Assembly: GCF_003952725.1 (NCBI RefSeq)
Contig: NZ_CP032509.1
Coordinates: 3,062,001 to 3,126,000 of the forward strand
Origin: Georhizobium profundi
GTDB lineage: Bacteria; Pseudomonadota; Alphaproteobacteria; Rhizobiales; Rhizobiaceae
Length of the DNA: 64,000 bases
Reading direction: 5' to 3'
The position numbers and the translations under genes are program-made. The notes under the pieces are model-generated. The model was not told the DNA's origin. It did not search any database and saw only the letters and a program-made list of their open reading frames with translations. This document shows positions 58,129-64,000 of this stretch, in pieces (within the stretch, counting starts at the first letter, position 1; the number at the start of each line of letters is the position of its first letter).

Positions 58129-58995
58129 ATGAATTACCGTCACATCTACCACGCCGGCAATTTCGCCGATGTCCTCAAGCACATCGTGCTTGCGCGGCTG
58201 GTCGCGTATCTGAAGGGCAAGGACAAGGCTTTTCGCGTCATCGATACCCATGCGGGCATCGGGCTCTATGATCTCACTTCCGACGAAGCGCAGCGAACCG
58301 GCGAGTGGATCGGCGGCATCGGCCGCCTTCTCGATGCGGATGTGCCTGCCGAGATCGCCCCGCTGATCGCGCCCTATCTCGACCAGGTGCGTGCTTTGAA
58401 CCCGAAAAGCGGCGTCACGCACTATCCCGGCTCGCCGAAAATCGCACGCATGCTCTTTCGACCGCAGGACAGGCTGTCGGCGATCGAGTTGCACCCCTTG
58501 GATGCCGAGACCTTGCGATCGGTCTTTGCCGGCGATTTCCAGACGCGCGTCATTGCGCTCGATGGCTGGTTGGCACTGGGCGCCCATGTGCCGCCCAAGG
58601 AAAAGCGCGGCCTCGTGCTGATCGATCCGCCCTTCGAACAGGATGGCGAATTCGAGCGCATGACCGATGGTCTTGCCCGCGCCCTCCGGCGGTGGCGCGG
58701 CGGCACCTATTGCCTGTGGTATCCGCTGAAGGAGGATGCGGCCGTCGAAGCGTTTCACCGCCGGATCGAAGCGCTCGGCATGGAAGACGTGCTGTGCGCG
58801 GAACTCTGGGTGCGCGATCCACGAACCGAAAAGGGCCTCAACGGCTCCGGCCTCGTCATCGTCAACCCGCCTTTCACGCTCGAAGGCGAACTGGATGCGC
58901 TGCTGCCGTGGTTGACGAATGTTCTGGCCGAAGGTGACGGGGCCGGTTTCCGCTTAAAACGGCTTCAGCCGGTGACGGCAAGCCCGCAACAGTGA
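58129..58995 (+). CDS. rlmJ: 23S rRNA (adenine2030-N6)-methyltransferase
   Basis: 288-residue RlmJ, which methylates A2030 of 23S rRNA. The N-terminal NYRHIYHAGNFADVLKHIVL is nearly invariant in the family, DTHAGIGLYDL near residue 38 is the SAM loop, and the N6-adenine motif is DPPF in VLIDPPFEQDGEF near 165. The C-terminal block NGSGLVIVNPPFTLE is also typical. Divergent from the molybdopterin oxidoreductase gene with 81 bases between. Confidence 0.96.
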   Translation: MNYRHIYHAGNFADVLKHIVLARLVAYLKGKDKAFRVIDTHAGIGLYDLTSDEAQRTGEWIGGIGRLLDADVPAEIAPLIAPYLDQVRALNPKSGVTHYPGSPKIARMLFRPQDRLSAIELHPLDAETLRSVFAGDFQTRVIALDGWLALGAHVPPKEKRGLVLIDPPFEQDGEFERMTDGLARALRRWRGGTYCLWYPLKEDAAVEAFHRRIEALGMEDVLCAELWVRDPRTEKGLNGSGLVIVNPPFTLEGELDALLPWLTNVLAEGDGAGFRLKRLQPVTASPQQ

Positions 58996-59092
58996 CGCGA
59001 AAACGGCTCTTCGACCGCGCTTTCGCCTTGACGCGTGGCATGGCCGCAACCATTCTTCGCCAAAATTGCAAATCGTTCAGGAGTTTGCCTCG

Positions 59093-59530
59093 ATGAAGTC
59101 TGTCGCCACATGCGCTCTTGCGCTTCTCACCGTTGCGACGGCGTCCATCCCGGCCAGCGCCGCCGACTATCTGATGGGACCTGCCGCGGTCGCCGCGCCG
59201 GTCACGATCTGCAACGAGCACAAGGTGCTGACGCGCGTCGTCGAGCGCTTCGATTATGCCGATGCCAATCTCTTGAAGCGCGGTCTCTCGATCAACGATT
59301 TCTCCAACATCACCTATACGCGCTATGAGCCGCGTACTGAGCGCAACCTGATCGAGCGCCATTATTGCCGTGCAACGGCCAATCTCAACGACAACACGAC
59401 CCGGACGACCTGGTATCTCATCGAGACCGACATGGGCTTTGCTGGCGCGATCGGCGACAACGTCGAATCCTGCGTTGCCGGCCTCGACCCGCTCTATGTC
59501 TATGGAGCGACCTGCGCGTCTCTGCGGTGA
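59093..59530 (+). CDS. Secreted four-cysteine protein of unknown function
   Basis: 145-residue protein with a Sec signal cut after ASIPASA (about residue 23). The mature protein has four Cys (TICNEH, HYCRAT, ESCVAG, ATCASL), which could form two disulphides, and an Arg/Tyr-rich centre (ITYTRYEPRTERNLIERHYC). I do not recognise the family beyond similar rhizobial proteins. CAGGAG lies nine bases before ATG 59093. Its stop overlaps the GTG start of RNase T2, so the two secreted products are translationally coupled. Confidence 0.75.
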   Translation: MKSVATCALALLTVATASIPASAADYLMGPAAVAAPVTICNEHKVLTRVVERFDYADANLLKRGLSINDFSNITYTRYEPRTERNLIERHYCRATANLNDNTTRTTWYLIETDMGFAGAIGDNVESCVAGLDPLYVYGATCASLR

Positions 59531-60180
59531 GGCCCGCCTCTTCGCTCCGACACGCCCTCCACGCTGCACTCTTTGCCGCAGTACTGCCGCTCGCACCGGC
59601 AGTGGCTCAGGATCGTGCGGGCGACTTCGACTTCTACGTCCTGTCTCTCTCCTGGTCCCCGACATTCTGCGCGCTCGACGGTCGCGACAATCGTCAGCAA
59701 TGCGGATCGAATGCCGATTTCGGCTTCATCGTGCACGGCCTCTGGCCGCAATATGAGCAAGGCTTTCCCGAATTCTGCGAAACCCGCCATGACGACCGCG
59801 TTCCACGCGAACTCGGACAAGACTATTTCGACATCATGCCGAGCATGGGCCTAATCGGCCATCAATGGCGCAAGCATGGCTCCTGCACGGGACTATCTCC
59901 CGAGGAATATCTGGAGCTTACCCGCGACGCGTATGAGCGGATCCAGATTCCAGACGAGCTCGATGGGCGCGGCCCGATCAGCCTCTCGCCTGCGGAAGTC
60001 GAGACAGCCTTTCTCGATGCCAATCCCGGACTGTCCGAGGATGGTATCGCGGCGACCTGTTCAGCCGGCGCGCTGGACGAAGTCCGCATCTGCCTTACCA
60101 AAGATCTCGATTTTCGCGCGTGCCGCGAGGTCGATGCCCGCGGCTGCCGCCAGCGCCTCATCGAAGTGCCGGCAAGGTAG
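59527..60180 (+). CDS. Ribonuclease T2 family protein
   Basis: 217-residue periplasmic or secreted endoribonuclease with signal peptide cut after APAVAQ (residue 28). Both active-site blocks are intact: HGLWPQ with H70 and HQWRKHGSC with H112 and H117. Cys residues at 48, 59, 84, 120 and toward the end fit the family's disulphides. RNase T2 degrades RNA without base preference for nutrient recovery. It starts at GTG 59527 in the stop of the four-cysteine protein (GTGA). Confidence 0.93.
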   Translation: MRPASSLRHALHAALFAAVLPLAPAVAQDRAGDFDFYVLSLSWSPTFCALDGRDNRQQCGSNADFGFIVHGLWPQYEQGFPEFCETRHDDRVPRELGQDYFDIMPSMGLIGHQWRKHGSCTGLSPEEYLELTRDAYERIQIPDELDGRGPISLSPAEVETAFLDANPGLSEDGIAATCSAGALDEVRICLTKDLDFRACREVDARGCRQRLIEVPAR

Positions 60181-60212
60181 CCTTTCCATATCCAGAAGAA
60201 GGACGTTTGCCC

Positions 60213-60806
60213 TTGCGTATCCTCGTTTCACCCGCCTCGCCCTATTCGGCCAAAGTGCGCATGGCCGCGACCTATGCGGGCTTGTCCTTCGAAAGCGTGC
60301 TGACCGACACGAATGCGGAACCGGCCGAACTCGTCGCCAACAACCCGCTCGGCAAGATCCCCCTGCTCCTGACCGACGACGGCAATGCCGTGTTCGACAG
60401 CCGCGCGATCATGCAGTTCATCGACCGTGAGACCGGGCGCAAGCTCTATCCGCGCAATCCGGCAAAGCGCACCGAGGTGGACGTGCTGGAAGCGCTTTGC
60501 GACGGTACCTGCGATTGCCTGCTCGCCATGGTCTATGAGCGTCGCTTCCGCCCCGAGGAAAAGGTGCACCAGGAGTGGATCGACAAGCAGTGGAAGAAGG
60601 TGGAGCGGGCGCTCGATCATCTCGAAGCGAACCTGCCGCGCACGACCAAGTCGCTGAATGGCGGCCATTTCGCGCTCGCAGCTCTGCTTGGCTACCTGTC
60701 ACTGCGTTTCGAAGGAAAGTGGGAGCGCGGCCGGCCGAAGCTGAAGAACTGGCCCAAGAAGTTCGAGACGTTCTTTGCCGACTATGCGCGGCTGAAGCCG
60801 CAGTAA
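60213..60806 (+). CDS. Glutathione S-transferase family protein
   Basis: 197-residue protein with an N-terminal thioredoxin-like GST domain (LVSPASPYSAKVRMAATYAG at residue 4, where SPYSAKVR replaces the usual S/C-P-x-x-x-K/R-V-R pattern; NNPLGKIPLLL near 47 and FDSRAIMQFID near 63) and a helical C-terminal domain. It probably binds glutathione; substrate unknown. The start is TTG, either 60213 or 60207, behind AAGGA. It follows RNase T2 by 32 bases. Confidence 0.86.
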   Translation: MRILVSPASPYSAKVRMAATYAGLSFESVLTDTNAEPAELVANNPLGKIPLLLTDDGNAVFDSRAIMQFIDRETGRKLYPRNPAKRTEVDVLEALCDGTCDCLLAMVYERRFRPEEKVHQEWIDKQWKKVERALDHLEANLPRTTKSLNGGHFALAALLGYLSLRFEGKWERGRPKLKNWPKKFETFFADYARLKPQ

Positions 60807-60847
60807 CGGCGACTTCTTCCTCGGCAATCCCCTCGACGGCAAAAGAA

Positions 60848-60878
60848 AAAGCCGGGGCGCGCAAGGCACCCCGGCTTT
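60848..60878. terminator. Bidirectional terminator between GST and porin genes
   Basis: AAAGCCGGGG (60848-60857) pairs with CCCCGGCTTT (60869-60878). On the minus strand it runs into TTTTTCTTTT, a strong T tract for the porin transcript; the plus-strand tract is weaker. Confidence 0.88.
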
Positions 60879-60911
60879 CTAACCGCCCGAAAGCAGTTTC
60901 AATCGATCGGC

Positions 60912-61585
60912 TTAGAACTTGAAGCCTACACCAGCGCGGACGCTGTGCTCGTCGTAAGCCGACGAGAACGAGTTGCCGTTGATGTTGTAGTCGTCGCTGC
61001 CGTAGTCGGTGTAACGGTACTCGAGACGAGCCGTGATGTTGTCGGTGACCATGCCTTCGACGCCACCACCAACGGTGTAGCCGACTGCCGTGGAGGAGTC
61101 GCTGCCGTCGAACTGGTTGTACTCGATGTCAGCTACAGCCACACCGCCCGTTGCGTAGATGAGGAACGGGTTGAAGGCCACACCGGCACGTGCACGGACC
61201 GAACCGAACAGACCGACTTCGCCTTCGCGAACACCAGGCACGCCGCCGGTGACGGTCGCTACGCCCGTGCCGCTGACGTCGGAGTAGCCGAGATCGGCTT
61301 CAGCACCGACGACGAAGTTGTCGAACTGGTAGTTGTAACCAGCGTATGCGCCGCCGGAGATGCCGTCGGAATCGTCGCCGACGATGTCTTCGTGGTCACC
61401 CCAGTTGTAGCCCAGGAACACACCGGCGTAAGGACCGGTCCAGAGCTGCACAGGTGCAGCTTGAACTGGCGCTGCTGCCGGCGGCGGGGACGGCGGAGCC
61501 ATGATGGCGTCGGCTGCAAAGGCGCCAGCCGTAAGCGGAGAAGAACCATTGCCGTGGCCAGACCAGCCAATTTAAGTGCACGCAT
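60912..61585 (-). CDS. Omp25/RopB-type outer membrane beta-barrel protein, frameshifted in signal peptide
   Basis: About 224 residues if the frame is repaired. The barrel begins at VQLWTGPYAGVFLGYNWGDHED and ends in the aromatic SVRAGVGFKF typical of outer-membrane proteins; SVRARAGVAFNPFLIYATGG is another family block. ATG 61585 has AGGAGA six bases before it and encodes MRALKLAGLATAMVLL, but the frame then breaks; adding one base near 61531-61548 restores PLTAGAFAADA and a normal cleavage site before the barrel frame. The barrel alone runs from 61502 to 60912. The break may be a sequence error, see findings. Confidence 0.85.
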
Positions 61586-61924
61586 TTTACTTCTCCTAAT
61601 ACAATTTCCGATCGCATGGCGAACGGGTGGACGTTTATCGTTCTTGCCCCGCCCTAGCAGGGCCTGAATGACCCTCGAATGCGGCGGCGTCTAAAGCCGG
61701 AATGTGGAGATTCAGTGGCCAGCCTCCAATCACCTTGCGGTGCTGCAATTATGCAACAGGAGCCGTCGTCTCGAATTCCACACTCATGCGACCGCCGATA
61801 AAAAGCCTGCGCGGCCCTTTGTTCCTGGCCCCGATTTTCTATATCCGCACTGTTGCAACATAATCACACAATTTGCCGGAACCCCTTGGAATTCAGGGCT
61901 CCGCGCGGGGTCGCCGAGAACTTC
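61586..61924. other. 339-base gap between porin and broken SDR gene
   Basis: No gene seen. It must hold the porin promoter on the minus strand. The 10-base palindrome TGTTGCAACA lies at 61851-61860 and a matching half TGCAACAG at 61752. It is less GC-rich than the flanks. Confidence 0.5.
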
Positions 61925-62694
61925 ATGACAGTCATCCCCCCAAGGCCGTGCTGGTCACAGGCGCTGCACGACGAATAGGCCGCGCTATCGCCAGAGATCT
62001 GGCAGAACGCCGGCTTCGGCCGTAGCGATACACGCCAACAGCAACGTAGAGGATGCTGAAGCACTCGCTGCCACATTAAGGCAGAATGGGGCAGTGGGCT
62101 GCCGCACTCACGGCCAACTTGGAAGTACCGTTTGAGGCGGGTGAACTCCTTCACAAAGCGCAAGCTGCCATCGGGCCGATCGGCGTCGTCGTCAATAATG
62201 CCTCGGTTTTCTTGTCCGATGAGGCGGAGCGTTTCGACGAGACCCTCTTCGACCGCCACTTCGCCGTGCATGTCAAAGCGCCTTTGGCGATCTCGGCAGC
62301 TTTCGCCGGCAAGCGCCGGGAACAATGGCGGTCTCATCGTCAACATCATCGACCAGCGGGTGTGGGCGCTCACGCCGCGATTCTTTTCCTACACGCTGTC
62401 CAAATCGGCGCTGTGGACCGCCACGCAGACCATGGCACAGGCTTTTGCGCCGCGCGGGATTCGCGTCAACGCCATCGGTCCCGGCCCGACGCTTGCCAAT
62501 GAGCGGCAGGACACGGCGGACTTTGCCGCCAGACGAAGAGCGTTCCCTTGGGATACGGCCCGGATCTGCCTGATTTCGGTCGCACAATCCGCTATCTGTT
62601 CGACACGCCGTCCATTACGGGCCAGATGATCGCGCTCGACGGTGGCCAGCATCTCGCATGGGAAACGCCGGACGTCGTGAACGCCAGGGAATAA
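61925..62694 (+). pseudogene. SDR-family oxidoreductase (FolM/pteridine-reductase-like), multiple frameshifts
   Basis: Remains of a short-chain dehydrogenase spread over all three frames. Pieces in order: VLVTGAARRIGRAIARDLAE (cofactor loop), VAIHANSNVEDAEALAATLRQNG, ALTANLEVPFEAGELL to VVNNASVFLSDEAERFDETLFDRHFAVHVKAPLAISAAFAG, then NNGGLIVNIID and the catalytic YTLSKSALWT with GIRVNAIGPGPTL, and finally VPLGYGPD to TGQMIALDGGQHL. Frame changes fall at a C run (61935-61941), near 62008-62022 (with an in-frame TAG), near 62080-62100, near 62305-62320 and near 62520-62545. Every active-site element survives, so either decay is very recent or the sequence is wrong. SDR next to uvrC is the usual rhizobial order. 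Confidence 0.85.
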
Positions 62695-62710
62695 CAGACA
62701 GAGTGCCATT

Positions 62711-64000
62711 GTGACCGAGGAGCCAGCCAAGAAGTCCGCGCCGCGCAACCTGTTCAAACGCAGGGCTGCGCGTGGGTTGTCGCCGCGCATGCCGCGGAAG
62801 ACATCGGGATCGACGTGGATGCGCTCGATTTTTCGACGATCGCGGATGCGGATATCTCGCCTGATTCCCTTCCCGACGAGGACAGCGACACGGAGACGGA
62901 TGAGGTCGAAGCGGTTGCGCAGGAAAGTGGCCCCGCGATCGACTGGGAGGCGTTGACCAAGCCGGAGCCGGGGCTGCAGGGGCCTGATGTCATCCAGGCA
63001 TTCGTCAAGCGGCTGCCGAACGGGCCTGGCGTGTACCGGATGTTCAACGCCAAGGGCGACGTTCTCTATGTCGGCAAGGCGCGCAGCCTGAAGAAGCGTG
63101 TCGCGAACTATGCCCAGGGCCGCGTCCATTCCAACCGCATCGCCCGCATGGTGCGCGAAACCGCGCATATGGAATTCGTCACCACCCGAACCGAAACAGA
63201 AGCGCTTCTGCTGGAAGCGAATCTGATCAAGCGCTTGCGGCCGCGTTTCAATGTGTTGCTGCGGGACGACAAGTCGTTTCCCTATATTCTGGTGACCGGG
63301 GATCACCCGGCACCGGCCATCTTCAAGCACCGCGGCGCGCGTGCGCGCAAAGGCGAGTATTTCGGGCCGTTCGCATCGGCGGGCGCGGTCGGCCGTACGA
63401 TCAACGCACTGCAGCGCGCATTCCTGCTCAGAACCTGCACGGATTCGGTTTATGAAGGCCGGACACGGCCGTGCCTGCTCTACCAGATCAAGCGATGCTC
63501 GGGCCCTTGCACCGGCGAGATCAGCCTGCCGGACTACGCCGAGCTCGTGCAGGAAGCGGAGGATTTTCTTTCCGGCAAGAGCCAGAAGGTGAAGTCGCAC
63601 ATCTCGCAGGCCATGCAGCAGGCATCGGAAGATCTCGACTTCGAGCGCGCGGCCGTGTTCCGCGACCGTCTGTCGGCGCTCAGCCATGTGCAGAGCCACC
63701 AGGGCATCAACCCCCGCTCCGTCGACGAGGCGGATGTCTTCGCCATCCATCTCGCAGGCGGGCTGGCCTGCATCCAGGTGTTCTTCTTTCGCACCGGCCA
63801 GAACTGGGGCAACCGGGCTTATTTTCCGAAGGCCGACCCGCAGCTTTCCGCCGGCGAGATCCTCGGGGCGTTCATGTCCCAGTTCTACGACGACAAGCCG
63901 ATCCCGAAGCAGATCCTGCTGTCCGAAGAAGTCGAGGAGCAATCGCTGATCGCGGAAGCATTGTCGCTCAAGGGCGAGCGCAAGATCGCGATCTCGGTGC
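62711..64000 (+). CDS. uvrC: Excinuclease ABC subunit C, truncated by window end, frame break near 5' end
   Basis: N-terminal part of UvrC, which makes both cuts in nucleotide excision repair. The GIY-YIG nuclease starts at [29 protein letters not shown] (from 63010) and is followed by the [20 protein letters not shown] region and part of the RNase H-like half; the gene runs off the window. The main frame has no ATG; its first start is GTG 62815. GTG 62711 opens [20 protein letters not shown] in another frame, which resembles a UvrC N-terminal extension and would join the main frame ([13 protein letters not shown]) if one base were added near 62770-62790. Confidence 0.88.

Overview
The window (about 62% G+C by eye, dense coding, many ATGA/GTGA overlaps) looks like chromosomal DNA of an alphaproteobacterium of the order Hyphomicrobiales, most likely Rhizobiaceae or a close family. 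Supporting signs are the blocks plsX-fabH-ihfA-merR, glyA-nrdR-ribD-ribE-ribH-nusB, rplM-rpsI-speB-argC, the LdtR/L,D-transpeptidase pair, the HdaA-PerM-CDP-alcohol transferase block facing purMN, and a Mg-type HemB. This assignment rests on gene order and family recognition; no search was run.

Layout. 0-2 kb: end of an RraA-fold protein, a crotonase lacking both usual catalytic Glu, a hot-dog thioesterase. 1.9-5.2 kb: rplM-rpsI behind a structured leader, agmatinase, argC. 5.2-6.7 kb: heme A synthase and a DUF2842 membrane protein. 6.8-15.2 kb: a compact exopolysaccharide locus (GNAT/CelD-type transferase, Wzz/Wzc-like protein with a degenerate P-loop, Wza-like lipoprotein, GT4 glycosyltransferase, WcaJ-type initiating transferase, Wzy/ligase-like polymerase) with no flippase in the window. 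15.1-17.8 kb: AbrB-family membrane protein, Tas-like aldo/keto reductase, HmuQ-like heme monooxygenase, tRNA-Pro(GGG). 17.9-23 kb: MerR regulator, ihfA, fabH, plsX, DUF177, cytochrome bc1 chaperone, and divergent bamE. 23-31.4 kb: H+-pyrophosphatase, then the glyA/nrdR/riboflavin/nusB/MFS operon. 31.5-33.9 kb: AraC regulator with divergent phytanoyl-CoA dioxygenase-like gene and a small exported protein. 34-36.7 kb: L,D-transpeptidase, LdtR, DUF6163. 36.9-44 kb: hemB, RDD protein, bpt, lysozyme-inhibitor-like protein, parC, an unknown exported protein, pcp. 44-53.9 kb: aspS, rnd, two tiny membrane proteins, ppx, ppk, hdaA, perM, CDP-alcohol phosphatidyltransferase. 54-64 kb: purMN, a stand-alone molybdopterin oxidoreductase, rlmJ, an unknown secreted protein coupled to RNase T2, a glutathione-S-transferase-like protein, an Omp25-type porin, a broken SDR gene and the 5' part of uvrC.

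Most of the window is conserved housekeeping sequence. What stands out: the exopolysaccharide locus with a kinase-dead-looking chain-length protein; a three-hairpin leader before rplM; an AraC/dioxygenase pair with two 10-bp-phased direct repeats between them; a long dyad in the ldtR-ldt gap; a two-gene unit of tiny membrane proteins; a secreted unknown coupled to RNase T2; and a run of at least seven apparent frameshifts between 61.5 and 62.8 kb, which more likely reflects sequence error than biology because it also hits the porin signal peptide and the start of uvrC. I found no CRISPR array, prophage, insertion sequence or rRNA. No clearly new biological system is proven here; the best candidates are listed as findings.
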